Positions 24,111-39,000 of a stretch of DNA of 64,000 bases are shown here, in pieces. The notes beneath the pieces are model-generated. The model saw only the letters and a list, made by a program, of their open reading frames with translations. It made no database searches and was not told the DNA's origin. Every line of letters begins with the position of its first letter. Position 1 is the first letter of the stretch. This stretch comes from Channallabes apus (Eukaryota > Chordata > Actinopteri > Siluriformes > Clariidae). Position numbers and translations under genes: made by a program. The DNA lies in NCBI GenBank assembly GCA_030522415.1, contig CM060127.1, forward strand, positions 10,862,707 through 10,926,706, given 5' to 3'.

Positions 24111-26140
24111 TCTCATTCACTTTCATGCACAAGACGGTGAGATAAAGCGTTTGCTGCGTTCTTAGCTCTCTACGAGCTCAGGAAAGCGGTTTTCTCACAA
24201 AACTAATGTATAGTTATGTAAAACAAACAAAATGAGTTTGTATTCATTTTTCTGGAACAAAATGAGAAAAAGAACAAAAAAGTTGTCTTTCAACATGTAT
24301 GCAAAGAATGCATTAATGTATTGAAAATTATCATCTCTTTCACTTTCATGCTCAAGACGGTGAGATAAAGCGTTTGCTGCGTTCTTAGCTCTCTACGAGC
24401 TCAGGAAAGCGGTTTTCTCACACAACTAATGTATAGTTATGTAAAACAAACAAAATGAGTTTGTATTCATTTCTTCCTGGAACAAAATGAGAAAAAGAAT
24501 AACAAAAAAGTTGTTTTTCAACATGTATGCAAAGAATGCATTAATGTATTGAAAATTATCATCTCATTCACTTTCATGCACAAGACGGTGAGATAAAGCG
24601 TTTGCTGCGTTCTTAGCTCTCTACGAGCTCAGGAAAGCGGTTTTCTCACACAACTAATGTATAGTTATGTAAAACAAACAAAATGAGTTTGTATTCATTT
24701 TTCAGGAACAAAATTAGAAAAAGATGAACAAAAAAGTTGTTTTTCAACATGTATGCCAATAATGCATTACTGTATTGAAAATGATCATCTCATTCACTTT
24801 CATGCACAAGACGGTGAGATAAAGCGTTTGCTGCGTTCTTAGCTCTCTACGAGCTCAGGAAAGCGGTTTTCTCACACAACTAATGTATAGTTATGTAAAA
24901 CAAACAAATTGAGTTTGTATTCATTTTTCTGGAACAAAATGAGAAAAAGAATAACAAAAAAGTTGTTTTTCAACATGTATGCCAATAATGCATTACTGTA
25001 TTGAAAATGATCATCTCACTCACTTTCATGCACAAGACGGTGAGATAAAGCGTTTGCTGCGTTCTTAGCTCTCTACGAGCTCAGGAAAGCGGTTTTCTCA
25101 CACAGCTAATGTATAGTTATGTAAAACAAACAAAATGAGTTTGTATTCATTTTTCTGGAACAAAATGAGAAAAAGAATAACAAAAAAGTTGTTTTTCAAC
25201 ATGTAGGCCAATAATGCATTACTGTATTGAAAATGATCATCTCATTCACTTTCATGCACAAGACGGTGAGATAAAGCGTTTGCTGCGTTCTTAGCTCTCT
25301 ACGAGCTCAGGAAAGCGGTTTTCTCACACAACTAATGTATAGTTATGTAAAACAAACAAAATGAGTTTGTATTCATTTTTCTGGAACAAAATGAGAAAAA
25401 GAATAACAAAAAAGTTGTTTTTCAACATGTAGGCCAATAATGCATTACTGTATTGAAAATGATCATCTCATTCACTTTCATGCACAAGACGGTGAGATAA
25501 AGCGTTTGCTGCGTTCTTAGCTCTCTACGAGCTCAGGAAAGCGGTTTTCTCACACAACTAATGTATAGTTATGTAAAACAAACAAATTGAGTTTGTATTC
25601 ATTTTTCTGGAACAAAATGAGACAAAGAATAACAAAAAAGTTGTTTTTCAACATGTATGCCAATAATGCATTACTGTATTGAAAATGATCATCTCATTGA
25701 CTTTCATGCACAAGACGGTGAGATAAAGCGTTTGCTGCGTTCTTAGCTCTCTACGAGCTCAGGAAAGCGGTTTTCTCACAAAACTAATGTATAGTTATGT
25801 AAAACAAACAAAATGAGTTTGTATTCATTTTTCTGGAACAAAATGAGAAAAAGAACAAAAAAGTTGTCTTTCAACATGTAGGCCAATAATGCATTACTGT
25901 ATTGAAAATGATCATCTCATTCACTTTCATGCACAAGACGGTGAGATAAAGCGTTTGCTGCGTTCTTAGCTCTCTACGAGCTCAGGAAAGCGGTTTTCTC
26001 ACACAACTAATGTATAGTTATGTAAAACAAACAAAATGAGTTTGTATTCATTTTTCTGGAACAAAATGAGAAAAAGAATAACAAAAAAGTTGTTTTTCAA
26101 CATGTATGCCAATAATGCATTACTGTATTGAAAATGATCA
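24111..26140 (+). repeat. 2,256-bp duplication, copy 2 (partial)
   Basis: E', F, G, C, A, B, C', Eg start at 24111, 24334, 24562, 24788, 25014, 25240, 25466 and 25692, each 2,256 bp after its partner. The next monomer (25915) carries gtatgcc where the partner (23659) has gtaggcc, so the correspondence ends there and the sequence follows the 2.7-kb segment instead. Confidence 0.75.
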
Positions 26141-27486
26141 TCTCACTCACTTTCATGCACAAGACGGTGAGATAAAGCGTTTGCTGCGTTCTTAGCTCTC
26201 TACGAGCTCAGGAAAGCGGTTTTCTCACACAACTAAGGTATAGTTATGTAAATAAACAAAATGAGTTTGTATTCATTTTTCTGGAACAAAATGAGAAAAA
26301 GAATAACAAAAAAGTTGTTTTTCAACATGTATGCCAATAATGCATTACTGTATTGAAAATGATCATCTCATTGACTTTCATGCACAAGACGGTGAGATAA
26401 AGCGTTTGCTGCGTTCTTAGCTCTCTACGAGCTCAGGAAAGCGGTTTTCTCACAAAACTAATGTATAGTTATGTAAAACAAACAAAATGAGTTTGTATTC
26501 ATCTTTCAGGAACAAAATTAGAAAAAGATGAACAAAAAAGTTGTTTTTCAACATGTATGCCAATAATGCATTACTGTATTGAAAATGATCATCTCATTCA
26601 CTTTCATGCACAAGACGGTGAGATAAAGCGTTTGCTGCGTTCTTAGCTCTCTACGAGCTCAGGAAAGCGGTTTTCTCACACAACTAATGTATAGTTATGT
26701 AAAACAAACAAATTGAGTTTGTATTCATTTTTCTGGAACAAAATGAGAAAAAGAATAACAAAAAAGTTGTTTTTCAACATGTATGCCAATAATGCATTAC
26801 TGTATTGAAAATGATCATCTCACTCACTTTCATGCACAAGACGGTGAGATAAAGCGTTTGCTGCGTTCTTAGCTCTCTACGAGCTCAGGAAAGCGGTTTT
26901 CTCACACAGCTAATGTATAGTTATGTAAAACAAACAAAATGAGTTTGTATTCATTTTTCTGGAACAAAATGAGAAAAAGAATAACAAAAAAGTTGTTTTT
27001 CAACATGTAGGCCAATAATGCATTACTGTATTGAAAATGATCATCTCATTCACTTTCATGCACAAGACGGTGAGATAAAGCGTTTGCTGCGTTCTTAGCT
27101 TTCTACGAGCTCAGGAAAGCGGTTTTCTCACACAGCTAATGCATAGTTATGTAAAACAAACAAAATGAGTTTGTATTCATTTTTCTGGAACAAAATGAGA
27201 AAAAGATAAAAAGTTGTTTTTCAACATGAATGCCAATAATGCATTACTGTATTGAAAATGATCATCTCATTCACTTTCATGCACATGACGGTGAGATAAA
27301 GCGTTTGCTGCGTTCTTAGCTCTCTACGAGCTCAGGAAAGCGGTTTTCTCACACAACTAAGGTATAGTTATGCAAATAAACAAAATGAGTTTGTATTCAT
27401 TTTTCTGGAACAAAATGAGAAAAAGAATAACAAAAAAGTTGTTTTTCAACATGTATGCCAATAATGCATTAATGTATTGAAAATTA
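24788..27486 (+). repeat. 2.7-kb twelve-monomer segment, copy 3
   Basis: The order C, A, B, C', Eg, B-like, D, E/G, C, A, H2, I matches 16228-18929 at a constant offset of 8,560 bp. It is 3 bp shorter because its last I monomer is 222 bp instead of 225. It has the normal catgcacaag in the B monomer, unlike copies 1 and 2, so copies 1 and 2 are the closer pair. Confidence 0.8.
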
Positions 27487-27929
27487 TCTCATTCACTTTC
27501 ATGCACAAGACGGTGAGATAAAGCGTTTGCTGCGTTCTTAGCTCTCTACGAGCTCAGGAAAGCGGTTTTCTCACACAGCTAATGCATAGTTATGTAAAAC
27601 AAACAAAATGAGTTTGTATTCATTTTTCTGGAACAAAATGAGAAAAAGATAAAAAGTTGTTTTTCAACATGTATGCCAATAATGCATTACTGTATTGAAA
27701 ATGATCATCTCATTCACTTTCATGCACATGACGGTGAGATAAAGCGTTTGCTGCGTTCTTAGCTCTCTACGAGCTCAGGAAAGCGGTTTTCTCACACAAC
27801 TAAGGTATAGTTATGCAAATAAACAAAATGAGTTTGTATTCATTTTTCTGGAACAAAATGAGAAAAAGAATAACAAAAAAGTTGTTTTTCAACATGTATG
27901 CCAATAATGCATTAATGTATTGAAAGTTA
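27044..27929 (+). repeat. Tandem duplication of the 443-bp H-I pair
   Basis: Two H-I pairs lie next to each other, 27044-27486 and 27487-27929, each 221 + 222 bp. The second H (27487) has the ordinary gctctctac core with the H mark gcatag and the H tail deletion. It is therefore a recombinant between the A monomer that normally follows I and an H2, with its breakpoint between core offset 58 and the gcatag mark. Both I monomers carry gcaaataaac. Confidence 0.8.
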
Positions 27930-30900
27930 TCTCATTCACTTTCATGCACAAGACGGTGAGATAAAGCGTTTGCTGCGTTCTTAGCTCTCTACGAGCTCAG
28001 GAAAGCGGTTTTCTCACACAGCTAATGTATAGTTATGTAAAACAAACAAAATGAGTTTGTATTCATTTTTCTGGAACAAAATGAGAAAAAGAATAACAAA
28101 AAAGTTGTTTTTCAACATGTAGGCCAATAATGCATTACTGTATTGAAAATGATCATCTCATTCACTTTCATGCACAAGACGGTGAGATAAAGCGTTTGCT
28201 GCGTTCTTAGCTCTCTACGAGCTCAGGAAAGCGGTTTTCTCACACAACTAATGTATAGTTATGTAAAACAAACAAATTGAGTTTGTATTCATTTTTCTGG
28301 AACAAAATGAGAAAAAGAATAACAAAAAAGTTGTTTTTCAACATGTATGCCAATAATGCATTACTGTATTGAAAATGATCATCTCACTCACTTTCATGCA
28401 CAAGACGGTGAGATAAAGCGTTTGCTGCGTTCTTAGCTCTCTACGAGCTCAGGAAAGCGGTTTTCTCACACAGCTAATGTATAGTTATGTAAAACAAACA
28501 AAATGAGTTTGTATTCATTTTTCTGGAACAAAATGAGAAAAAGAATAACAAAAAAGTTGTTTTTCAACATGTAGGCCAATAATGCATTACTGTATTGAAA
28601 ATGATCATCTCATTCACTTTCATGCACAAGACGGTGAGATAAAGCGTTTGCTGCGTTCTTAGCTCTCTACGAGCTCAGGAAAGCGGTTTTCTCACACAAC
28701 TAATGTATAGTTATGTAAAACAAACAAAATGAGTTTGTATTCATTTTTCTGGAACAAAATGAGAAAAAGAATAACAAAAAAGTTGTTTTTCAACATGTAG
28801 GCCAATAATGCATTACTGTATTGAAAATGATCATCTCATTCACTTTCATGCACAAGACGGTGAGATAAAGCGTTTGCTGCGTTCTTAGCTCTCTACGAGC
28901 TCAGGAAAGCGGTTTTCTCACACAACTAATGTATAGTTATGTAAAACAAACAAATTGAGTTTGTATTCATTTTTCTGGAACAAAATGAGACAAAGAATAA
29001 CAAAAAAGTTGTTTTTCAACATGTATGCCAATAATGCATTACTGTATTGAAAATGATCATCTCACTCACTTTCATGCACAAGACGGTGAGATAAAGCGTT
29101 TGCTGCGTTCTTAGCTCTCTACGAGCTCAGGAAAGCGGTTTTCTCACACAACTAAGGTATAGTTATGTAAATAAACAAAATGAGTTTGTATTCATTTTTC
29201 TGGAACAAAATGAGAAAAAGAATAACAAAAAAGTTGTTTTTCAACATGTATGCCAATAATGCATTACTGTATTGAAAATGATCATCTCATTGACTTTCAT
29301 GCACAAGACGGTGAGATAAAGCGTTTGCTGCGTTCTTAGCTCTCTACGAGCTCAGGAAAGCGGTTTTCTCACAAAACTAATGTATAGTTATGTAAAACAA
29401 ACAAAATGAGTTTGTATTCATTTTTCTGGAACAAAATGAGAAAAAGAACAAAAAAGTTGTCTTTCAACATGTAGGCCAATAATGCATTACTGTATTGAAA
29501 ATGATCATCTCATTCACTTTCATGCACAAGACGGTGAGATAAAGCGTTTGCTGCGTTCTTAGCTCTCTACGAGCTCAGGAAAGCGGTTTTCTCACACAAC
29601 TAATGTATAGTTATGTAAAACAAACAAAATGAGTTTGTATTCATTTTTCTGGAACAAAATGAGAAAAAGAATAACAAAAAAGTTGTTTTTCAACATGTAG
29701 GCCAATAATGCATTACTGTATTGAAAATGATCATCTCATTCACTTTCATGCACAAGACGGTGAGATAAAGCGTTTGCTGCGTTCTTAGCTCTCTACGAGC
29801 TCAGGAAAGCGGTTTTCTCACACAACTAATGTATAGTTATGTAAAACAAACAAATTGAGTTTGTATTCATTTTTCTGGAACAAAATGAGAAAAAGAATAA
29901 CAAAAAAGTTGTTTTTCAACATGTATGCCAATAATGCATTACTGTATTGAAAATGATCATCTCACTCACTTTCATGCACAAGACGGTGAGATAAAGCGTT
30001 TGCTGCGTTCTTAGCTCTCTACGAGCTCAGGAAAGCGGTTTTCTCACACAACTAAGGTATAGTTATGTAAATAAACAAAATGAGTTTGTATTCATTTTTC
30101 TGGAACAAAATGAGAAAAAGAATAACAAAAAAGTTGTTTTTCAACATGTATGCCAATAATGCATTACTGTATTGAAAATGATCATCTCATTGACTTTCAT
30201 GCACAAGACGGTGAGATAAAGCGTTTGCTGCGTTCTTAGCTCTCTACGAGCTCAGGAAAGCGGTTTTCTCACAAAACTAATGTATAGTTATGTAAAACAA
30301 ACAAAATGAGTTTGTATTCATTTTTCTGGAACAAAATGAGAAAAAGAACAAAAAAGTTGTCTTTCAACATGTATGCAAAGAATGCATTAATGTATTGAAA
30401 ATTATCATCTCTTTCACTTTCATGCTCAAGACGGTGAGATAAAGCGTTTGCTGCGTTCTTAGCTCTCTACGAGCTCAGGAAAGCGGTTTTCTCACACAAC
30501 TAATGTATAGTTATGTAAAACAAACAAAATGAGTTTGTATTCATTTTTCAGGAACAAAATTAGAAAAAGATGAACAAAAAAGTTGTTTTTCAACATGTAT
30601 GCCAATAATGCATTACTGTATTGAAAATGATCATCTCATTCACTTTCATGCACAAGACGGTGAGATAAAGCGTTTGCTGCGTTCTTAGCTCTCTACGAGC
30701 TCAGGAAAGCGGTTTTCTCACACAACTAATGTATAGTTATGTAAAACAAACAAATTGAGTTTGTATTCATTTTTCTGGAACAAAATGAGAAAAAGAATAA
30801 CAAAAAAGTTGTTTTTCAACATGTATGCCAATAATGCATTACTGTATTGAAAATGATCATCTCACTCACTTTCATGCACAAGACGGTGAGATAAAGCGTT

Positions 30901-33900
30901 TGCTGCGTTCTTAGCTCTCTACGAGCTCAGGAAAGCGGTTTTCTCACACAACTAATGTATAGTTATGTAAAACAAACAAAATGAGTTTGTATTCATTTTT
31001 CTGGAACAAAATGAGAAAAAGAATAACAAAAAAGTTGTTTTTCAACATGTAGGCCAATAATGCATTACTGTATTGAAAATGATCATCTCATTCACTTTCA
31101 TGCACAAGACGGTGAGATAAAGCGTTTGCTGCGTTCTTAGCTCTCTACGAGCTCAGGAAAGCGGTTTTCTCACACAACTAATGTATAGTTATGTAAAACA
31201 AACAAATTGAGTTTGTATTCATTTTTCTGGAACAAAATGAGAAAAAGAATAACAAAAAAGTTGTTTTTCAACATGTATGCCAATAATGCATTACTGTATT
31301 GAAAATGATCATCTCACTCACTTTCATGCACAAGACGGTGAGATAAAGCGTTTGCTGCGTTCTTAGCTCTCTACGAGCTCAGGAAAGCGGTTTTCTCACA
31401 CAACTAAGGTATAGTTATGTAAATAAACAAAATGAGTTTGTATTCATTTTTCTGGAACAAAATGAGAAAAAGAATAACAAAAAAGTTGTTTTTCAACATG
31501 TATGCCAATAATGCATTACTGTATTGAAAATGATCATCTCATTGACTTTCATGCACAAGACGGTGAGATAAAGCGTTTGCTGCGTTCTTAGCTCTCTACG
31601 AGCTCAGGAAAGCGGTTTTCTCAGAAAACTAATGTATAGTTATGTAAAACAAACAAAATGAGTTTGTATTCATTTTTCTGGAACAAAATGAGAAAAAGAA
31701 CAAAAAAGTTGTCTTTCAACATGTATGCAAAGAATGCATTAATGTATTGAAAATTATCATCTCTTTCACTTTCATGCTCAAGACGGTGAGATAAAGCGTT
31801 TGCTGCGTTCTTAGCTCTCTACGAGCTCAGGAAAGCGGTTTTCTCACACAACTAATGTATAGTTATGTAAAACAAACAAAATGAGTTTGTATTCATTTCT
31901 TCCTGGAACAAAATGAGAAAAAGAATAACAAAAAAGTTGTTTTTCAACATGTATGCAAAGAATGCATTAATGTATTGAAAATTATCATCTCATTCACTTT
32001 CATGCACAAGACGGTGAGATAAAGCGTTTGCTGCGTTCTTAGCTCTCTACGAGCTCAGGAAAGCGGTTTTCTCACACAACTAATGTATAGTTATGTAAAA
32101 CAAACAAAATGAGTTTGTATTCATTTTTCAGGAACAAAATTAGAAAAAGATGAACAAAAAAGTTGTTTTTCAACATGTATGCCAATAATGCATTACTGTA
32201 TTGAAAATGATCATCTCATTCACTTTCATGCACAAGACGGTGAGATAAAGCGTTTGCTGCGTTCTTAGCTCTCTACGAGCTCAGGAAAGCGGTTTTCTCA
32301 CACAACTAATGTATAGTTATGTAAAACAAACAAATTGAGTTTGTATTCATTTTTCTGGAACAAAATGAGAAAAAGAATAACAAAAAAGTTGTTTTTCAAC
32401 ATGTATGCCAATAATGCATTACTGTATTGAAAATGATCATCTCACTCACTTTCATGCACAAGACGGTGAGATAAAGCGTTTGCTGCGTTCTTAGCTCTCT
32501 ACGAGCTCAGGAAAGCGGTTTTCTCACACAGCTAATGTATAGTTATGTAAAACAAACAAAATGAGTTTGTATTCATTTTTCTGGAACAAAATGAGAAAAA
32601 GAATAACAAAAAAGTTGTTTTTCAACATGTAGGCCAATAATGCATTACTGTATTGAAAATGATCATCTCATTCACTTTCATGCACAAGACGGTGAGATAA
32701 AGCGTTTGCTGCGTTCTTAGCTCTCTACGAGCTCAGGAAAGCGGTTTTCTCACACAACTAATGTATAGTTATGTAAAACAAACAAATTGAGTTTGTATTC
32801 ATTTTTCTGGAACAAAATGAGAAAAAGAATAACAAAAAAGTTGTTTTTCAACATGTATGCCAATAATGCATTACTGTATTGAAAATGATCATCTCACTCA
32901 CTTTCATGCACAAGACGGTGAGATAAAGCGTTTGCTGCGTTCTTAGCTCTCTACGAGCTCAGGAAAGCGGTTTTCTCACACAACTAATGTATAGTTATGT
33001 AAAACAAACAAAATGAGTTTGTATTCATTTTTCTGGAACAAAATGAGAAAAAGAATAACAAAAAAGTTGTTTTTCAACATGTAGGCCAATAATGCATTAC
33101 TGTATTGAAAATGATCATCTCATTCACTTTCATGCACAAGACGGTGAGATAAAGCGTTTGCTGCGTTCTTAGCTCTCTACGAGCTCAGGAAAGCGGTTTT
33201 CTCACACAACTAATGTATAGTTATGTAAAACAAACAAATTGAGTTTGTATTCATTTTTCTGGAACAAAATGAGAAAAAGAATAACAAAAAAGTTGTTTTT
33301 CAACATGTATGCCAATAATGCATTACTGTATTGAAAATGATCATCTCACTCACTTTCATGCACAAGACGGTGAGATAAAGCGTTTGCTGCGTTCTTAGCT
33401 CTCTACGAGCTCAGGAAAGCGGTTTTCTCACACAACTAATGTATAGTTATGTAAAACAAACAAATTGAGTTTGTATTCATTTTTCTGGAACAAAATGAGA
33501 AAAAGAATAACAAAAAAGTTGTTTTTCAACATGTATGCCAATAATGCATTACTGTATTGAAAATGATCATCTCACTCACTTTCATGCACAAGACGGTGAG
33601 ATAAAGCGTTTGCTGCGTTCTTAGCTCTCTACGAGCTCAGGAAAGCGGTTTTCTCACACAACTAATGTATAGTTATGTAAAACAAACAAAATGAGTTTGT
33701 ATTCATTTTTCTGGAACAAAATGAGAAAAAGAATAACAAAAAAGTTGTTTTTCAACATGTAGGCCAATAATGCATTACTGTATTGAAAATGATCATCTCA
33801 TTCACTTTCATGCACAAGACGGTGAGATAAAGCGTTTGCTGCGTTCTTAGCTCTCTACGAGCTCAGGAAAGCGGTTTTCTCACACAACTAATGTATAGTT

Positions 33901-36050
33901 ATGTAAAACAAACAAATTGAGTTTGTATTCATTTTTCTGGAACAAAATGAGAAAAAGAATAACAAAAAAGTTGTTTTTCAACATGTATGCCAATAATGCA
34001 TTACTGTATTGAAAATGATCATCTCACTCACTTTCATGCACAAGACGGTGAGATAAAGCGTTTGCTGCGTTCTTAGCTCTCTACGAGCTCAGGAAAGCGG
34101 TTTTCTCACACAACTAAGGTATAGTTATGTAAATAAACAAAATGAGTTTGTATTCATTTTTCTGGAACAAAATGAGAAAAAGAATAACAAAAAAGTTGTT
34201 TTTCAACATGTATGCCAATAATGCATTACTGTATTGAAAATGATCATCTCATTGACTTTCATGCACAAGACGGTGAGATAAAGCGTTTGCTGCGTTCTTA
34301 GCTCTCTACGAGCTCAGGAAAGCGGTTTTCTCACAAAACTAATGTATAGTTATGTAAAACAAACAAAATGAGTTTGTATTCATTTTTCTGGAACAAAATG
34401 AGAAAAAGAACAAAAAAGTTGTCTTTCAACATGTATGCAAAGAATGCATTAATGTATTGAAAATTATCATCTCTTTCACTTTCATGCTCAAGACGGTGAG
34501 ATAAAGCGTTTGCTGCGTTCTTAGCTCTCTACGAGCTCAGGAAAGCGGTTTTCTCACACAACTAATGTATAGTTATGTAAAACAAACAAAATGAGTTTGT
34601 ATTCATTTTTCAGGAACAAAATTAGAAAAAGATGAACAAAAAAGTTGTTTTTCAACATGTATGCCAATAATGCATTACTGTATTGAAAATGATCATCTCA
34701 TTCACTTTCATGCACAAGACGGTGAGATAAAGCGTTTGCTGCGTTCTTAGCTCTCTACGAGCTCAGGAAAGCGGTTTTCTCACACAACTAATGTATAGTT
34801 ATGTAAAACAAACAAATTGAGTTTGTATTCATTTTTCTGGAACAAAATGAGAAAAAGAATAACAAAAAAGTTGTTTTTCAACATGTATGCCAATAATGCA
34901 TTACTGTATTGAAAATGATCATCTCACTCACTTTCATGCACAAGACGGTGAGATAAAGCGTTTGCTGCGTTCTTAGCTCTCTACGAGCTCAGGAAAGCGG
35001 TTTTCTCACACAACTAATGTATAGTTATGTAAAACAAACAAAATGAGTTTGTATTCATTTTTCTGGAACAAAATGAGAAAAAGAATAACAAAAAAGTTGT
35101 TTTTCAACATGTAGGCCAATAATGCATTACTGTATTGAAAATGATCATCTCATTCACTTTCATGCACAAGACGGTGAGATAAAGCGTTTGCTGCGTTCTT
35201 AGCTCTCTACGAGCTCAGGAAAGCGGTTTTCTCACACAACTAATGTATAGTTATGTAAAACAAACAAATTGAGTTTGTATTCATTTTTCTGGAACAAAAT
35301 GAGAAAAAGAATAACAAAAAAGTTGTTTTTCAACATGTATGCCAATAATGCATTACTGTATTGAAAATGATCATCTCACTCACTTTCATGCACAAGACGG
35401 TGAGATAAAGCGTTTGCTGCGTTCTTAGCTCTCTACGAGCTCAGGAAAGCGGTTTTCTCACACAACTAAGGTATAGTTATGTAAATAAACAAAATGAGTT
35501 TGTATTCATTTTTCTGGAACAAAATGAGAAAAAGAATAACAAAAAAGTTGTTTTTCAACATGTATGCCAATAATGCATTACTGTATTGAAAATGATCATC
35601 TCACTCACTTTCATGCACAAGACGGTGAGATAAAGCGTTTGCTGCGTTCTTAGCTCTCTACGAGCTCAGGAAAGCGGTTTTCTCACACAACTAATGTATA
35701 GTTATGTAAAACAAACAAAATGAGTTTGTATTCATTTTTCAGGAACAAAATTAGAAAAAGATGAACAAAAAAGTTGTTTTTCAACATGTATGCCAATAAT
35801 GCATTACTGTATTGAAAATGATCATCTCATTCACTTTCATGCACAAGACGGTGAGATAAAGCGTTTGCTGCGTTCTTAGCTCTCTACGAGCTCAGGAAAG
35901 CGGTTTTCTCACACAACTAATGTATAGTTATGTAAAACAAACAAATTGAGTTTGTATTCATTTTTCTGGAACAAAATGAGAAAAAGAATAACAAAAAAGT
36001 TGTTTTTCAACATGTATGCCAATAATGCATTACTGTATTGAAAATGATCA
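27487..36050 (+). repeat. Array domain III: irregular mosaic with A-C dimers
   Basis: From 27930 the order is A, C, A, B, C', D, Eg, B, C, D, E, F/G, C, A, C, D, E, F, G, C, then from 32440 A, C, A, C, A/C, A, C, D, E, F/G, C, A, C, D, D/G, C. Between 32440 and 34021 the array is essentially A-C dimers of 452 bp with one extra A/C chimera at 33344. Several A monomers here (30860, 32892, 33570, 34922) have the actcac head but the aactaatg body of B, so they are A/B recombinants. Confidence 0.7.
28834..30859 (+). repeat. C'-D-Eg-B-C-D-E-F/G-C segment (about 2.0 kb), copy 1
   Basis: Starts are 28834, 29060, 29285, 29508, 29734, 29960, 30185, 30408 and 30634. The same order occurs at 46425-48450, and from D onward again at 57479-59278. 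F/G at 30408 has an F head (ctttcac, gctcaag) and a G tail (tttcaggaac, ttagaaaaag). Confidence 0.7.
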
Positions 36051-39000
36051 TCTCACTCACTTTCATGCACAAGACGGTGAGATAAAGCGTTTGCTGCGTT
36101 CTTAGCTCTCTACGAGCTCAGGAAAGCGGTTTCTCACACAGCTAATGTATAGTTATGTAAAACAAACAAAATGAGTTTGTATTCATTTTTCTGGAACAAA
36201 ATGAGAAAAAGAATAACAAAAAAGTTGTTTTTCAACATGTAGGCCAATAATGCATTACTGTATTGAAAATGATCATCTCATTCACTTTCATGCACAAGAC
36301 GGTGAGATAAAGCGTTTGCTGCGTTCTTAGCTCTCTACGAGCTCAGGAAAGCGGTTTTCTCACACAACTAATGTATAGTTATGTAAAACAAACAAAATGA
36401 GTTTGTATTCATTTTTCTGGAACAAAATGAGAAAAAGAATAACAAAAAAGTTGTTTTTCAACATGTAGGCCAATAATGCATTACTGTATTGAAAATGATC
36501 ATCTCATTGACTTTCATGCACAAGACGGTGAGATAAAGCGTTTGCTGCGTTCTTAGCTCTCTACGAGCTCAGGAAAGCGGTTTTCTCACACAACTAATGT
36601 ATAGTTATGTAAAACAAACAAAATGAGTTTGTATTCATTTTTCTGGAACAAAATGAGAAAAAGAATAACAAAAAAGTTGTTTTTCAACATGTAGGCCAAT
36701 AATGCATTACTGTATTGAAAATGATCATCTCATTCACTTTCATGCACAAGACGGTGAGATAAAGCGTTTGCTGCGTTCTTAGCTCTCTACGAGCTCAGGA
36801 AAGCGGTTTTCTCACACAACTAATGTATAGTTATGTAAAACAAACAAATTGAGTTTGTATTCATTTTTCTGGAACAAAATGAGAAAAAGAATAACAAAAA
36901 AGTTGTTTTTCAACATGTATGCCAATAATGCATTACTGTATTGAAAATGATCATCTCACTCACTTTCATGCACAAGACGGTGAGATAAAGCGTTTGCTGC
37001 GTTCTTAGCTCTCTACGAGCTCAGGAAAGCGGTTTTCTCACACAACTAAGGTATAGTTATGTAAATAAACAAAATGAGTTTGTATTCATTTTTCTGGAAC
37101 AAAATGAGAAAAAGAATAACAAAAAAGTTGTTTTTCAACATGTATGCCAATAATGCATTACTGTATTGAAAATGATCATCTCATTGACTTTCATGCACAA
37201 GACGGTGAGATAAAGCGTTTGCTGCGTTCTTAGCTCTCTACGAGCTCAGGAAAGCGGTTTTCTCACAAAACTAATGTATAGTTATGTAAAACAAACAAAA
37301 TGAGTTTGTATTCATTTTTCTGGAACAAAATGAGAAAAAGAACAAAAAAGTTGTCTTTCAACATGTATGCAAAGAATGCATTAATGTATTGAAAATTATC
37401 ATCTCTTTCACTTTCATGCTCAAGACGGTGAGATAAAGCGTTTGCTGCGTTCTTAGCTCTCTACGAGCTCAGGAAAGCGGTTTTCTCACACAACTAATGT
37501 ATAGTTATGTAAAACAAACAAAATGAGTTTGTATTCATTTTTCAGGAACAAAATTAGAAAAAGATGAACAAAAAAGTTGTTTTTCAACATGTATGCCAAT
37601 AATGCATTACTGTATTGAAAATGATCATCTCATTCACTTTCATGCACAAGACGGTGAGATAAAGCGTTTGCTGCGTTCTTAGCTCTCTACGAGCTCAGGA
37701 AAGCGGTTTTCTCACACAACTAATGTATAGTTATGTAAAACAAACAAATTGAGTTTGTATTCATTTTTCTGGAACAAAATGAGAAAAAGAATAACAAAAA
37801 AGTTGTTTTTCAACATGTATGCCAATAATGCATTACTGTATTGAAAATGATCATCTCACTCACTTTCATGCACAAGACGGTGAGATAAAGCGTTTGCTGC
37901 GTTCTTAGCTCTCTACGAGCTCAGGAAAGCGGTTTTCTCACACAACTAAGGTATAGTTATGTAAATAAACAAAATGAGTTTGTATTCATTTTTCTGGAAC
38001 AAAATGAGAAAAAGAATAACAAAAAAGTTGTTTTTCAACATGTATGCCAATAATGCATTACTGTATTGAAAATGATCATCTCACTCACTTTCATGCACAA
38101 GACGGTGAGATAAAGCGTTTGCTGCGTTCTTAGCTCTCTACGAGCTCAGGAAAGCGGTTGTCTCACACAGCTAATGTATAGTTATGTAAAACAAACAAAA
38201 TGAGTTTGTATTCATTTTTCTGGAACAAAATGAGAAAAAGAATAACAAAAAAGTTGTTTTTCAACATGTAGGCCAATAATGCATTACTGTATTGAAAATG
38301 ATCATCTCATTCACTTTCATGCACAAGACGGTGAGATAAAGCGTTTGCTGCGTTCTTAGCTCTCTACGAGCTCAGGAAAGCGGTTTTCTCACACAACTAA
38401 TGTATAGTTATGTAAAACAAACAAAATGAGTTTGTATTCATTTTTCTGGAACAAAATGAGAAAAAGAATAACAAAAAAGTTGTTTTTCAACATGTAGGCC
38501 AATAATGCATTACTGTATTGAAAATGATCATCTCATTCACTTTCATGCACAAGACGGTGAGATAAAGCGTTTGCTGCGTTCTTAGCTCTCTACGAGCTCA
38601 GGAAAGCGGTTTTCTCACACAACTAATGTATAGTTATGTAAAACAAACAAATTGAGTTTGTATTCATTTTTCTGGAACAAAATGAGAAAAAGAATAACAA
38701 AAAAGTTGTTTTTCAACATGTATGCCAATAATGCATTACTGTATTGAAAATGATCATCTCACTCACTTTCATGCACAAGACGGTGAGATAAAGCGTTTGC
38801 TGCGTTCTTAGCTCTCTACGAGCTCAGGAAAGCGGTTTTCTCACACAACTAAGGTATAGTTATGTAAATAAACAAAATGAGTTTGTATTCATTTTTCTGG
38901 AACAAAATGAGAAAAAGAATAACAAAAAAGTTGTTTTTCAACATGTATGCCAATAATGCATTACTGTATTGAAAATGATCATCTCATTGACTTTCATGCA

